64,000 bases of DNA, from the NCBI RefSeq assembly GCF_001570365.1, contig NZ_BBYK01000048.1:62001-126000 (forward strand), read 5' to 3'. The stretch's first letter is position 1, and each line of letters opens with the position of its first letter. The notes under the pieces are model-generated. The model worked only from the letters and a program-made list of their open reading frames with translations, had not been told where the DNA came from and made no database searches. The translations under genes and the position numbers were made by a program. The DNA comes from Microtetraspora fusca (GTDB lineage Bacteria > Actinomycetota > Actinomycetes > Streptosporangiales > Streptosporangiaceae). Positions 16,337-25,911 of this stretch are shown one piece after another.

Positions 16337-17047
16337 TCATCGCCGGGCTGTCGCGGTGCGGCCGACCTGGGGCACGGCGTCGAGCAGGGCGCGGGTGTAG
16401 GGCGCGTGGGGCCGGGACGTGATCTGTTCCGCCGGCCCCACCTCGACCAGCCTGCCCTCTCGCATGACCGCGATCACGTCGGCGACGTACCGGACGACGG
16501 CCAGGTTGTGCGAGATGAACAGCACGGAGAGGCCCAGCTCGCGGCGGAGCGACCGGATCAGGTTGAGCACCGCGCCCTGCACGGAGACGTCCAGGGCCGA
16601 GGTGATCTCGTCCGCCACGAGGAGGGAGGGCCTCGCCCCCAGCGCTCTGGCCAGGGCCACGCGCTGACGCTGCCCGCCGGACAGCTGCCGGGGGTAGGAG
16701 CCGGCCAGGGCGGGGTCCAGGTTCACGAGCGTGAGGAGCCTGGCCACTTCGGCCGCGCGGGCGGCGCGCGGCAGCTTCAGGCCCTCCGCCACGGACGCGC
16801 CCACCGTCATGCGCGGGTCGAGCGAGGCATAGGGATCCTGGAACACCATCTGGACCCGGTCGGCGCCGGTGACGGTCCCGGTGTGGGGAACCAGGCCGAC
16901 CAGGGCCTTGGCGAGCGTGGACTTGCCCGATCCCGACTCGCCGACGAGGCCGACGATCGACCGTTCGGGAATGGCGAGCGACACGTCGTCCACGGCGACG
17001 TGCGTGCCGTAGCGGACGGTCAGTCGCTCGATTGCGGATGCAGGCAT
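16337..17047 (-). CDS. Peptide ABC transporter ATP-binding protein (DppF type)
   Basis: A 236-residue ATPase. Walker A is GESGSGKST (about residues 35-43), the signature is LSGGQRQR, and Walker B is SLLVADE followed by the switch His in ISHNLAVV. The short C-terminal tail with RPHAPYTRALLDAVP is the oligopeptide-transporter type. The ATG at 17047 lies 28 bases inside the end of the preceding fused permease-ATPase gene, and the two would form the nucleotide-binding pair of one importer. It is last in a leftward operon that begins at 25845. Confidence 0.92.
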   Translation of the reverse strand: MPASAIERLTVRYGTHVAVDDVSLAIPERSIVGLVGESGSGKSTLAKALVGLVPHTGTVTGADRVQMVFQDPYASLDPRMTVGASVAEGLKLPRAARAAEVARLLTLVNLDPALAGSYPRQLSGGQRQRVALARALGARPSLLVADEITSALDVSVQGAVLNLIRSLRRELGLSVLFISHNLAVVRYVADVIAVMREGRLVEVGPAEQITSRPHAPYTRALLDAVPQVGRTATARR

Positions 17048-18813
17048 GCGATCCCATCCTCCAGGAGCGGCCGCGTGGTACGGCAGGCGGACGTGGCGGC
17101 GGCGCATCGGGGGGCGAACGCGCAGCCGTCGGGGTCGTCGAAGGGACTCGGCGGCTGTCCGGGGATCGTGGCCAGCGGCTTGTCCCGGTCGGTGGTCAGG
17201 TCGGGTGTGGCGGCGATGAGCGCCCGGGTGTACGGATGCCGGGCACGGCGCAGTTCCGCGACGGTCAGTTCCTCCACCACGCGGCCCGCGTACATGACGA
17301 CGACGCGGTCGCACAGCTGCGAGACGACGGCGATGTCGTGGGAGATCAGGATGACCGCCGCCTCCTTGGCCGCCTCGCGCAGCAGCAGGAGGATGTCACG
17401 CTGCACGGTGACGTCGAGTGCGGTGGTCGGCTCGTCGGCGATGATCAGTTTGGGGGTCCCCATCAGGCCCATCGCGATGATCGCCCGCTGGCGCATCCCT
17501 CCGGAGAAGGTGTGCGGATGCTGGCGTGCCCGCTCCTCGGGCCGGGCGATGCGGACGCGACGGAGCCGGTCGACCGCCCGGGCGAGCGCCTCCTTGCGCG
17601 GCATCTTCTGATGTGTCGTCGACACCTCGGCCAGTTGGCCTCCCACTCGCAGGGCGGGGTTGAGCGTGGTCATCGGGTCCTGGAACACCATGGCGAGCGA
17701 GGTGCCCCGGAGACGGCGCAGCTCGCCGGGCGAAAGCGCGGACAGGTCCTGACCGCACAGGTTGATGCCGCCGGTGACCTCGCCGGGATAGGGGACGAGT
17801 CCGCCGATCGCCAGCGCGGTCAGGCTCTTGCCGCTGCCGGACTCCCCGACGACGCCGACGATCTCGCCGGGCGCGACGTCGAGGTGGACGTCGCGGACCG
17901 GAACGGCGCCGCCGGGGAAGGCGACGCTGAGGCCCCTCACCGACAGGACGCCCTCGGACCGGGCCTCCCTCAGCGCCTCGCCTGTCGCCGCGCCACGGGG
18001 GACGACCGCTCTGCGGGAGGCGGCCTTGGCCAGCCCCTCGCCGAGGAGGTTGAACCCGACCGCGGCCAGCCCGATCGCCACGGCAGGGCCGAGCGCCGCC
18101 TCCGGGTCGACGTAGACGCGGCTCAGCCCGTCGAACAGCAGCCGTCCCCAGTCGTAGTCGGGCGGCTGGACACCGAGTCCGAGAAACGAGAGCCCGGCCA
18201 GGCCGAGCAGCGATCCGCCGAACAGCAACGTGATGTTGAGCAGCAACGGCTCGGCGATGTTGGGCAGCACATGCCGTACCGCGATGCGCAGGCGGGACAC
18301 GCCCAGCACACGCGCCGCCGAGACGTAGTCCGCGTTCGCGACGGAGGCGGCCAGCGTCTGCGTGAGCCGGGCCAGTACGGGTGCGGTGGCGATCCCCATG
18401 CCGAGGACGGCGCCGCGGGCGCCGAGCCCGGAGACGACCGCGGTGAACATCGCCAGCAGCAGCCCGGGGAAGGCCACCAGCGCGTTGATCGTCCCGGCGG
18501 CGGCGCGGGCGCCGCGCGGCGGCAGCACCGCGGGCAGCACGCCGAGCGGAAGGCCGATCGCCACGCCGACCACCGTGGCGAGGCAGGCGAGCAGCAGAGA
18601 GAGCCGGGTCGCGACGAGGATCCGGGCGAGCAGGTCGCGGCCGAGGTCGTCGGTGCCGAGCGGGTGCGCGGGCGAGTGTCCCTGCAGGATGGCGCCGTCG
18701 TCGATCCGGGCCGCGCTCTCCCCCCAGAGCGCCGGGCCGAGCAGGGCGAGCGTGAGGACGGCCGCCACGAGCAGCAGCCCGGTCAGCGGAGCGGGTGAAC
18801 GGAGTGCGCGCAT
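17020..18813 (-). CDS. Fused peptide ABC permease (DppC) and ATPase (DppD)
   Basis: A 597-residue fusion. Residues about 1-270 are a DppC-type permease: an N-terminal helix, the HPLGTDDLGRDLLARI motif, five further helices and the EAA loop VLGVSRLRIAVRHVLPN. Residues about 290-597 are a complete ATPase with Walker A GESGSGKSLTAL, signature FSGGMRQRA, Walker B IADEP and the oligopeptide C-terminal block with CAFAPRC. No stop or frame change separates the halves; the linker is about 20 residues. The ATG at 18813 overlaps the DppB stop by one base (TGATG). Normally these are two genes. Confidence 0.93.
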   Translation of the reverse strand: MRALRSPAPLTGLLLVAAVLTLALLGPALWGESAARIDDGAILQGHSPAHPLGTDDLGRDLLARILVATRLSLLLACLATVVGVAIGLPLGVLPAVLPPRGARAAAGTINALVAFPGLLLAMFTAVVSGLGARGAVLGMGIATAPVLARLTQTLAASVANADYVSAARVLGVSRLRIAVRHVLPNIAEPLLLNITLLFGGSLLGLAGLSFLGLGVQPPDYDWGRLLFDGLSRVYVDPEAALGPAVAIGLAAVGFNLLGEGLAKAASRRAVVPRGAATGEALREARSEGVLSVRGLSVAFPGGAVPVRDVHLDVAPGEIVGVVGESGSGKSLTALAIGGLVPYPGEVTGGINLCGQDLSALSPGELRRLRGTSLAMVFQDPMTTLNPALRVGGQLAEVSTTHQKMPRKEALARAVDRLRRVRIARPEERARQHPHTFSGGMRQRAIIAMGLMGTPKLIIADEPTTALDVTVQRDILLLLREAAKEAAVILISHDIAVVSQLCDRVVVMYAGRVVEELTVAELRRARHPYTRALIAATPDLTTDRDKPLATIPGQPPSPFDDPDGCAFAPRCAAATSACRTTRPLLEDGIACLHPQSSD

Positions 18814-19745
18814 CACGTGCCCCTGATCGCCGAACGTGGGTCGAGCACGCCCAGGGCGACGTCGACGAGGAAATTGACCAGCAACACGATGGCGCCGTAG
18901 ACGAGGATGACGGCCTGGGCGACCGGATAGTCCTTCTGCAGGATCGACTCCGTCATCCGCTGGCCCAGTCCGGGCCAGGCGAAGACGTTCTCGACGAGCA
19001 CGGTGCCGGGGATCAGCGACGCCAACAGCAGCCCGCCGACGGTCAGCGTCGCCGTCAGCATGTTCGGCAGCAGGTGCCGCAGGTACAGGCGCCGGCGCGG
19101 CAGGTGCTTGGCCCGCGCCATGCGCAGGTAGTCCTTGTCCAGTTCGCGGAGGGCCTCGACTCGGACGAGCCTGGCCAGGACGGCGACCGGTCCCACAGCG
19201 AGCGCGATCACCGGAAGGACGTAGGAGGCGGGGCCGTCCTTGCCCGCGGGCGGCAGCCAGCCGAGCGTGATGGCGAACACCACGACGAGCCCGACCGCGA
19301 GGAGGAACTCGGGGATCGCCGCGATCGTGCCCGTGGCGGTGGTGAAGGCCAGCTCCGAGCCGGGGTTGCGGCCGTTCTCGGTCCTGATGGCGAGCCACAT
19401 GCCCATGGGGATCGCGACGAGCAGCGCGATGAGCGCGGCCAGGACGGCCAGTTCGGCCGTGCTCGGCAGCCGGTCGGCGATGATGCCCGCGACCGTTTCC
19501 CTCGTCTGGAGCGAGGTGCCGAAGTCGCCGGTCAGCACGCCCTTGAGATAGCCGAGGAGCTGCTGGTGGATCGGCTCGTCCAGGCCGAGTTCGGCGCGGC
19601 GGGCGGCGACCAGTTCGGCCGGGGCCGCGGTCCCGAGCGAGGCTCTGACCGGATCGCCGGGGATGAGATGGATCATGGAGAAGGAGGCGAAGAGGAGTAC
19701 GGCCAGCGAGACGGTGAGCCTGGCCAGGCGGCGGAGCAGGAACAC
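18813..19745 (-). CDS. Peptide ABC transporter permease (DppB type)
   Basis: A 310-residue permease. The GTG at 19745 has GGGAGG eight bases upstream. It starts with a membrane helix followed by the family motif HLIPGDPVRASLG, contains the EAA loop (MARAKHLPRRRLYLRHLLPN), and ends with VDVALGVLDPRSAI, typical of DppB/OppB. It pairs with the permease half of the fusion at 17020. Its neighbours, a D-aminopeptidase and a family 5 binding protein, indicate peptide import. Confidence 0.93.
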   Translation of the reverse strand: MFLLRRLARLTVSLAVLLFASFSMIHLIPGDPVRASLGTAAPAELVAARRAELGLDEPIHQQLLGYLKGVLTGDFGTSLQTRETVAGIIADRLPSTAELAVLAALIALLVAIPMGMWLAIRTENGRNPGSELAFTTATGTIAAIPEFLLAVGLVVVFAITLGWLPPAGKDGPASYVLPVIALAVGPVAVLARLVRVEALRELDKDYLRMARAKHLPRRRLYLRHLLPNMLTATLTVGGLLLASLIPGTVLVENVFAWPGLGQRMTESILQKDYPVAQAVILVYGAIVLLVNFLVDVALGVLDPRSAIRGT

Positions 19746-19761
19746 GTGGGAGACCTCCCGT

Positions 19762-20586
19762 TCACGAGGCGGCCAGGCCGAGCGTGGCGACGAGCTCGAC
19801 CAGGCGGTAGGCGGTCGGGTAGTCGGGGGCCGGGTAGCACAGCGTGGTGCCGCCGGTCCTCCGCATCCCGGGCACGAGCAGCGCGTGATCGGCCGTCGCG
19901 GTACGGTGCACGTCGATCTCCAGCTCGACCGGCCCGGTGAAGCGGGGCGGGCGCACCTCGGCGCGCGCGTCCAGCGCGGCGGGCACGGCATCCTCGATCA
20001 GTTCGCACGCGCGTACGGGATGCAGGCTGTCGGCGGCCGAGGCGCCCAGTGCCCGTTTCACCTCCACCGTGTGCACGCCGGGGATCGTCTGAGCGGCCTC
20101 CCGCACGGTCAGGTCGTCACCGGTGACCAGGACCGGCGCGGCTCCCAGGTGGGCGGCCAGCGCGGCGTTGAGCCCGATCTCGCCGAGGGAGCGTCCCTGA
20201 CAGCGGACGTCGGCGATCACCGCGCCGCTCACCGTGTGGGCCAGGACCGCTCCGGCGGTGCCCGCCTTGGCGTGGTAGCCGAGGAAGATCACGGCGTCGG
20301 CGCCCCGTTCGAGGCCGGCCAGCATGCCGTACGTCTTGGGCCGGCCGCGCAGGACCCTGGCGCGGGGGTCGAGGTCGGGAAGGAGCAGGTTGCGGAAGGC
20401 CGCGTGGGCCTCGGTGACGGTGACGGTCGCGCCGGGGTGACGGGCCAGCACTCCCCTGACGGCGGCGTTCACCTCGGCGGTGAGCTGGCGACGGTGGCGT
20501 TCGTACTCGGGCTCGCCGGGGCGGACGTCCGCCGCGTCGGCCACACCGGCCACGCCTTCCATGTCGGCGGAGATCAGTACGCGCAT
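19762..20586 (-). CDS. dppA: M55 D-aminopeptidase (DppA-like)
   Basis: A 274-residue zinc peptidase. The ligands known from Bacillus subtilis DppA are all present: Asp8 and Glu10 (SADMEG), His61 (TEAHA), His105 (GYHAKAG) and Glu136 (LGEIGLN). DppA cuts peptides with D-amino acids such as D-Ala-D-Ala, so this gene gives the importer a D-peptide or peptidoglycan-fragment theme. The ATG begins one base after the binding-protein stop, and the gene lies between the binding protein and the permease. It lacks a signal peptide and acts in the cytoplasm on imported peptides. Confidence 0.93.
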   Translation of the reverse strand: MRVLISADMEGVAGVADAADVRPGEPEYERHRRQLTAEVNAAVRGVLARHPGATVTVTEAHAAFRNLLLPDLDPRARVLRGRPKTYGMLAGLERGADAVIFLGYHAKAGTAGAVLAHTVSGAVIADVRCQGRSLGEIGLNAALAAHLGAAPVLVTGDDLTVREAAQTIPGVHTVEVKRALGASAADSLHPVRACELIEDAVPAALDARAEVRPPRFTGPVELEIDVHRTATADHALLVPGMRRTGGTTLCYPAPDYPTAYRLVELVATLGLAAS

Positions 20587-20587
20587 G

Positions 20588-22159
20588 TCAGGCGGTGTCC
20601 ATCTCGATCGTGAAGGGCAGCAGGTCCAACCGGAACCTCGCGCCGTTGCCGTACACGGGCTGGGCGATCTGCTGGAACGGCACAATGTCGAGGTTGCGGA
20701 TCAGGGCGGTTTCGGCCTGGTTCCACAGCGCGCACCCCTGCTTGCCCGGCATGCCGGACGCCTTGGCCGCCAGCTCCTCGTACGCCTGGTTGCGGGTGCC
20801 AGCGAGGTTGCTGCCGCCTTCCGGGAAGGTCTTGCCGGAGAACCACGGGATCATCTGGGTGGGCAGGTGCCACACGATGGGCATCGCCAGCAGGTCCCAC
20901 GAACCGTTCGCCATGGCCTCGTTGATCGCGATCTGGTTGCCGCCCTTGGGCAGCAGTTCGACTCCGGCGGCCTTGAGCTGCTGCTGCATGAGTTCGGCCG
21001 CCGCCGTGCCGTTGCCGGGCGACGTGACGAACGGAAGCGTGAACGACAGCCGGACGCCGTCCTTCACGCGTACCCCGTCGGGCCCCGGCTTCCAGCCCGC
21101 CCGGTCGAGCGCGCTCGTGGCGGCGGCGAGGTCGAAGGCCGGGACGTTGCCGGTGACGGTGTCGGCGGCGCAGACGGGCCGGCCGTTGGAGGAGGCCAGG
21201 ATCTGGGTCATCGGGGTGCCCATGCCGCCGGTGGCGACCTTGCCGACCATGGCGAGGTCGAGCGCCCGGACGACGGCCTGGCGCACCCGGAGGTCGGCTC
21301 CGGGGTGGCCCTTGGTCTGGTTGAAGTACAGCTCGGCGGCGGGGGCGACGGACTCGGCTTTGAACAGCTTTCGCGCCTCCAGGCGGCGGCGGTCGGCGCC
21401 GAAGACGGCGGCGAAGTTGAGCTGCCCGGACAGCAGCATGTTGGCGGCGGTGGTCTCGCTGATCACCACGCGGGCGACGACGGTGTCGGGGTGCCGCCTG
21501 CTCCCGCCGGTCCCGATGTCCGGCGCCCACGCGTAGTCCTTGCGCCGGGTGAGCGTGTAGTGGTCGCCGCCGACGATCTCGGTGACCGTGTAGAGCCCGG
21601 TCCCGCCCTTGCCCGCGGCGCGCTGCCGGGGGTCGGCCAGCGCCGACCGGCACACGATCGGGACCGATCCCAGGTTGTTCACCAGGAAGGGGTCGGGCCG
21701 GCCGCTGGTCACGGTCACGGTGCCGGCGGCGTCGTCCGCGCTCGCCCGGGTCCCCGGTTGGACCCACAGGCCGAGCAGGGGCGAGGAGTGGGCGGGGTCG
21801 GCCACGTAGTTCAGCGCGGCGGCGATGTCGGAGGCGGTCAGCGGGGCACCGTCGGCGCAGGTGACGCCCTTGCGCAGCGTGAAGGCGGCGCTCCTGGCGT
21901 CGGCCCGCCAGGTGGTGGCCAGGTGCGGACGCGCCTCACCGTCGGCGTCGACGGCGACCAGGCGGTCGTACAGGAACGTTCCGATCAGCCTGGTCAGCGA
22001 CATCGTCGTCTGGTATGGGTCGAGATTGCCCAGGTCGGTGCCGACGGCCATGGTGAAGGTGCCGCCGGTCGCACGGTGCTGACCGCCGGCGCCGCCGCAG
22101 GCGGCGAGCCCGAGGGTCGCGGCGACCGCGAGGGCCGCGGGCATGCGGAAGGATCTCAT
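20588..22159 (-). CDS. Peptide ABC transporter substrate-binding lipoprotein (family 5)
   Basis: A 523-residue SBP_bac_5 protein. The signal peptide MRSFRMPAALAVAATLGLAAC ends in a lipobox (LAAC), so it is a lipoprotein. It opens with the family feature FTMAVGTDLGNLDPYQT and has later blocks such as GTGLYTVTEIVGG and VRQAVVRALD. GGAGGAG lies just upstream of the ATG. It captures peptides for the DppB/C/D/F-like subunits encoded downstream. Ligand specificity is not readable; the adjacent D-aminopeptidase suggests D-amino-acid-containing peptides. Confidence 0.93.
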   Translation of the reverse strand: MRSFRMPAALAVAATLGLAACGGAGGQHRATGGTFTMAVGTDLGNLDPYQTTMSLTRLIGTFLYDRLVAVDADGEARPHLATTWRADARSAAFTLRKGVTCADGAPLTASDIAAALNYVADPAHSSPLLGLWVQPGTRASADDAAGTVTVTSGRPDPFLVNNLGSVPIVCRSALADPRQRAAGKGGTGLYTVTEIVGGDHYTLTRRKDYAWAPDIGTGGSRRHPDTVVARVVISETTAANMLLSGQLNFAAVFGADRRRLEARKLFKAESVAPAAELYFNQTKGHPGADLRVRQAVVRALDLAMVGKVATGGMGTPMTQILASSNGRPVCAADTVTGNVPAFDLAAATSALDRAGWKPGPDGVRVKDGVRLSFTLPFVTSPGNGTAAAELMQQQLKAAGVELLPKGGNQIAINEAMANGSWDLLAMPIVWHLPTQMIPWFSGKTFPEGGSNLAGTRNQAYEELAAKASGMPGKQGCALWNQAETALIRNLDIVPFQQIAQPVYGNGARFRLDLLPFTIEMDTA

Positions 22160-22195
22160 CGCTCCTCCAGGGCGTGAGAGGGGGGAGGGAGGTGG

Positions 22196-23665
22196 CTAGC
22201 GGCCGGCGAGCGCGCGCTTGTCGACCTTGCCGATCCCGAGCAGCGGCAGCTCGGAGACGATCGTGAGGCGCTTGGGCACCTTGTATCGGGCCAGCCGCTC
22301 CCGCAGATGGGCGATCAGCTCGTCGGGGTCGGTCGCGCCGCCGGAGGCCTGGACCCAGGCGTGCCCGACCTGCCCGTACAGGTCGTCGGGGACGCCGAGC
22401 ACCGCGGCGGCCTGGACCGCGGGGTGGGATTCCAGCGCGATCTCTATCTCGCGGGGGTAGACGTTGTAGCCGCCGGACTTGAACGTCTCGTGGGTGCGTC
22501 CGACGAGTTCGAGGTTGCCGTCGGGCCGCCGCACCGCGAGGTCGCCGGTGTGCAGCCAGCCGTCCGGGTCGATGAGACGGGCGGTGGCCCCCGGGTTGCG
22601 CCAGTAGCCCAGGGCCCGGCACGCGCCGCGTACGACGATCTCGCCGGGCTCGCCGTCGGGCGCGTCGGCGCCGTCCTCGCCGAGGATCCTGATCTCGTAC
22701 TCGGCCGCCGGGCGGCCGATCGTGCGGGTCAGCACGTCGTCGTCGGCGTCGGGATCGGCGAAGCACACCTCGCCGACGGTCTCGGTGCTGCCGTAGCTCA
22801 TCACCAGCCGGTCACACCGTCGCCGCAGCTCGCTCACCAGCGCCGGGGAGGCCGCGCCGCCGCTCCAGAGGATCGCTTTCAGGTGCGACAGGTCGGCCCG
22901 CTCCCACAGGTCGGTGGCGACGCTGAGCTGCAGCATGGTCGGCACCGCGCCCCAGTACTCCACACGCTCGCGCTCCAGCAGCGCCAGCGCCTCGCGCGGG
23001 TCGTAGAGGTCCTGGAAGACCAGGCGTCCGCCGGCGACCAGGACCGTCATGCAGATGTTGCCCACCGAGCCGACGTGGTTGATCGGCAGGTTGCACAGCA
23101 TCGACGGCGCGCCGCCGGTGAAGGTCCGCTCGCCCTGGATCCGCGCGGTGGTGATCAGCGACGTGTGCGAGAGCAGGGCGCCTTTGGGCCTGCCGGTCGA
23201 GCCCGAGGTGTAGACGATGAGCGCGGCGGAGCCGGGATCCACGACGGGGTCCGCGGCGAGCGGCGTGGCGACGCGCAGCGCCCGGCGCAACTCGTCTCCG
23301 CCGAGCGTGCCCTGTTCCAGGGCGGCATCGCCGAGGAGCGCCGCGGGATCGAGCACCACGCGGGGCTCGCTGTCGGCCAGCAGATAACGGAGTTCGTCGG
23401 GGCGGCTCCTGGGGTTGAGGCCCTGGAATACGGCGCCCAGCCGGGCCGCGGCCAGGAAGGCGAACAGGAAGCGCGGCTCGGGGTGGGAGGCGACCGCGAC
23501 CCTGTCCCCGGCGCGCACCCCGGCGTCGCGGAGCGCGCCGGCCCAGCGGTCGATCTCGGTGTCGAGGTCGTGCCAGGTCCACCGGCCGGCGCCGTGGACG
23601 AGCGCCTCGCGGGCGGGGTGGCGGGCGGCGGCGGTGCGGATGACTTCACCGATCGATGGCGGCAT
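22196..23665 (-). CDS. AMP-dependent acyl-CoA synthetase/ligase
   Basis: A 489-residue member of the adenylate-forming family. The P-loop IVYTSGSTGRPKGALLSH (near residue 151), the motif YGSTET, the hinge TGDLAVRRPDGNLELVGRTH and the C-terminal catalytic Lys in GIGKVDKRAL are all present. It would activate a carboxylic acid to its CoA thioester. Located between the peptide-binding protein and an amidase in one operon, with an enoyl-CoA hydratase divergently transcribed, it suggests that the imported compound releases an acyl group (for example from an N-acyl peptide) that is degraded. The substrate is unknown. Confidence 0.9.
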   Translation of the reverse strand: MPPSIGEVIRTAAARHPAREALVHGAGRWTWHDLDTEIDRWAGALRDAGVRAGDRVAVASHPEPRFLFAFLAAARLGAVFQGLNPRSRPDELRYLLADSEPRVVLDPAALLGDAALEQGTLGGDELRRALRVATPLAADPVVDPGSAALIVYTSGSTGRPKGALLSHTSLITTARIQGERTFTGGAPSMLCNLPINHVGSVGNICMTVLVAGGRLVFQDLYDPREALALLERERVEYWGAVPTMLQLSVATDLWERADLSHLKAILWSGGAASPALVSELRRRCDRLVMSYGSTETVGEVCFADPDADDDVLTRTIGRPAAEYEIRILGEDGADAPDGEPGEIVVRGACRALGYWRNPGATARLIDPDGWLHTGDLAVRRPDGNLELVGRTHETFKSGGYNVYPREIEIALESHPAVQAAAVLGVPDDLYGQVGHAWVQASGGATDPDELIAHLRERLARYKVPKRLTIVSELPLLGIGKVDKRALAGR

Positions 23666-23759
23666 CTCACTTCTCCGATCGTTGACGGGCGTGCTGATGC
23701 CCGTTGGGGGGGCAGGCTCACGCCGGGGCGTGACGCTCAGGGCGGGCGGTGAGGAGCGG

Positions 23760-25163
23760 CTAGCCGCGGGCGCGGGCCGGCAGGAAGGCGGCGCGTTCGG
23801 CCACGGCGGCCAGGCCGAGCAGCAGATCGTCGTGGAATCGGGCGGCGATCACCTGCATGCCCACGGGGAGTCCGTCGCGGGTCAATCCGGCGGGGATCGA
23901 GACGGCGGGTACACCGGTGAGGTTGGCGATCGGTCCGAACGGCTCCGCGCCTGACACTCCGGCGTCGCGGCCGTCGATCACGGTGGGGATGGGGCCTTCC
24001 GCGGCGAACGGCGGGCAGGCGGTTGAGGGGGTGATGAGCAGGTCGGTCTCGGCCAGCACGGCCGCCATCGCGGCCTCGAGGTCGGCGCAGGCGGCCAGCG
24101 CCGCGGCGTGCTCGGCGGCGGTGATCTGCTCGCCGCGCAGCGCGCCCTGGACGGTCGTCGGGCACAGCAGGTCGAGGACGTCCGGCCACGGTCCGAGCAG
24201 GCCGAGCTCGCGCCGGAGTTCGACGCAGGCGAGAACCAGCCAGGGCGGTCGGGCGTCCGGCAGCGTGAGCGGCCGTTCGTCCAGATGGAACCCGGCGAGC
24301 GCGGCGAGCCGGCGAGCGCCTTCCCTGGCGACTTCGACGACCTCCGGATCGACCGGCGCGAAGCCCATGTCGGCGGAGAATCTGGCCCGCAGCCCCGGCG
24401 GCGGCAGCCGTACGGCGAAGGCGCCCGGCCGGTGCGGCAGCGACCAGCGGTCGCCGGGACTGTCACCCGCGGCCGCCTCCAGGGCCAGCGCGGTGTCGGC
24501 CACGCTCGCGGCGAGCACGCCCGGCGTGGAGAACAGGTGGGAGGTGCGGCGCGGCACACGGCCGTGGGTCGGTTTGAGCCCGACCAGGCCGCAGAAGGCG
24601 GCCGGTTCGCGGATCGAGCCTCCGCCGTCACCGGCCGTGGCGAGCGGAACCAGTCCGGCCGCGACCGCGGCGGCGGAGCCGCCCGAGCTGCCGCCGGGGG
24701 TGAGCGCGGGCGACCAGGGGTTACGCGTCGGGCCGTGCGCCCGGGTCGAGGTCGCCGAGTCGAACCCGAACTCGGCGGTCGCGGTCTTGCCGATCGGGAT
24801 CGCGCCCGCCCGGCGCAGCCGCCGTACGAGCGGGCTGTCGGCGTCGGCGGGCGGCGCGTGGGTGAACAGCAGCGATCCGGCCCTGGTCGGCATGCCCGCG
24901 CAGTCCTCCAGGTCCTTCACGCCGAACGGCACTCCGGCGAGCGGGCCGGGGTCCTTGCCGGCCGCCACCAGGGCGTCGATCTCGGCCGCCGCGCGGCGGG
25001 CGCCGTCGGGGTCCACGTGCACGAAGGCGTTGTGCTCGTCGGCCTCGACCGCGGCGAGCGCGGCGTCGACGACGTCGATCGCGCGGACGTGTCCGCGGCG
25101 TACCCGCTCGGCGGTCTCGGCCGCCGAGCGCGGGCGCGGGGTCGTGTCGGGGCTAGGTCTCAC
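23760..25163 (-). CDS. Amidase (amidase-signature family)
   Basis: A 467-residue amide hydrolase. The Ser-Ser-Lys triad is recognisable: the Lys in VPFGVKDL, the Gly/Ser-rich signature TPGGSSGGSAAAVAAG, and the nucleophile Ser in GDGGGSIREPAAF. The GTG at 25163 has AGGAGGG upstream and overlaps the TetR gene by 11 bases, so it is cotranscribed with its regulator. It would hydrolyse an amide in the imported compound or an N-acyl peptide. A Gly or Cys in the signature does not separate the subfamilies further. Confidence 0.92.
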   Translation of the reverse strand: MRPSPDTTPRPRSAAETAERVRRGHVRAIDVVDAALAAVEADEHNAFVHVDPDGARRAAAEIDALVAAGKDPGPLAGVPFGVKDLEDCAGMPTRAGSLLFTHAPPADADSPLVRRLRRAGAIPIGKTATAEFGFDSATSTRAHGPTRNPWSPALTPGGSSGGSAAAVAAGLVPLATAGDGGGSIREPAAFCGLVGLKPTHGRVPRRTSHLFSTPGVLAASVADTALALEAAAGDSPGDRWSLPHRPGAFAVRLPPPGLRARFSADMGFAPVDPEVVEVAREGARRLAALAGFHLDERPLTLPDARPPWLVLACVELRRELGLLGPWPDVLDLLCPTTVQGALRGEQITAAEHAAALAACADLEAAMAAVLAETDLLITPSTACPPFAAEGPIPTVIDGRDAGVSGAEPFGPIANLTGVPAVSIPAGLTRDGLPVGMQVIAARFHDDLLLGLAAVAERAAFLPARARG

Positions 25164-25845
25164 TCCACCCTCCTGTGGTCTCGCCGACCTTCGCCAGTTC
25201 CTCCGCGATGTCGGCGGCCAGGCCGTTCAGGTCGGGGATGGCGACGTCGGCGTGGGTGAGCCGGCGGTCGTCCGGCCCGCATGCGTTGATCAGGCCGAAC
25301 GCCATGTCGACGAACGTCTCTCCGAGCGTGCGGTCGTCGACCGGCCCGCGAGGCGAGTACCAGCGGGCCACGCCGGTGCACATCTCCAGCAGCGCCAGCC
25401 TGGCGATGCCCAGCTCGTTGAAGCGGAACGCGCCGGCGGCTCGGCCCTCCGACAGCGCGTTGCGCCACAGCAGCTCGTAGCGGTCGCGCAGTTCCATGAC
25501 CCGGCTCCTGGCCTCCTCACCGAGCGATCTCAGCTCGCTGTCGATCACCAGGGCGTCGAGCTGCGCGTGGGCGTGCACGTAGACGTGGACCGCCACCAGC
25601 CGGGCCAGACGCTCGGCCGGACCGGCCGCCCCCGCGAGGGCGGCCTCGGCGAGGTGGAGCAGCCGGGCGTTGCCGCGGTTCATCACCTGCGCCAGCAGGT
25701 CTTCCTTGGTGCCCATGTAGTGGTACAGGGCGCCGCTGGAGACCCCGGCACGCTCAGCGATCTCCCGGATGCCCGTGGCTGCGAAGCCCTTTTCCGCGAA
25801 CAGTTCCAGCGCGGCCCGTTCGACCCGCTCACCCGTCGTCACCAT
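25153..25845 (-). CDS. TetR-family regulator of the peptide locus
   Basis: A 230-residue repressor. The N-terminal helix-turn-helix (EIAERAGVSSGALYHYMGTK) is clear; the ligand domain is helical. The ATG at 25845 was preferred because an upstream TTG (25881) would place the start in the operator. It is the first gene of the leftward operon and divergent from the enoyl-CoA hydratase. Two AT-rich palindromic sites between the two genes are its likely targets. Given the acyl-CoA ligase and hydratase, an acyl-CoA effector is possible. Confidence 0.88.
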   Translation of the reverse strand: MVTTGERVERAALELFAEKGFAATGIREIAERAGVSSGALYHYMGTKEDLLAQVMNRGNARLLHLAEAALAGAAGPAERLARLVAVHVYVHAHAQLDALVIDSELRSLGEEARSRVMELRDRYELLWRNALSEGRAAGAFRFNELGIARLALLEMCTGVARWYSPRGPVDDRTLGETFVDMAFGLINACGPDDRRLTHADVAIPDLNGLAADIAEELAKVGETTGGWSET

Positions 25846-25860
25846 TGCGCCATGCTGGCA

Positions 25861-25880
25861 GTCGATCGATCGATTAGTCA
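25861..25880. promoter_or_regulatory. TetR operator, TetR-proximal copy
   Basis: GTCGATCGATCGATTAGTCA contains the core ATCGATCGAT and, on the minus strand, TGACTAATCGATCGA. It shares the AATCGATCGA core with the site at 25912-25933. It lies 16 bases before the TetR start, in its promoter region. Confidence 0.55.
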
Positions 25881-25911
25881 AGAGAGTGCCTGATAAAGCG
25901 AAGCCTTGTCA

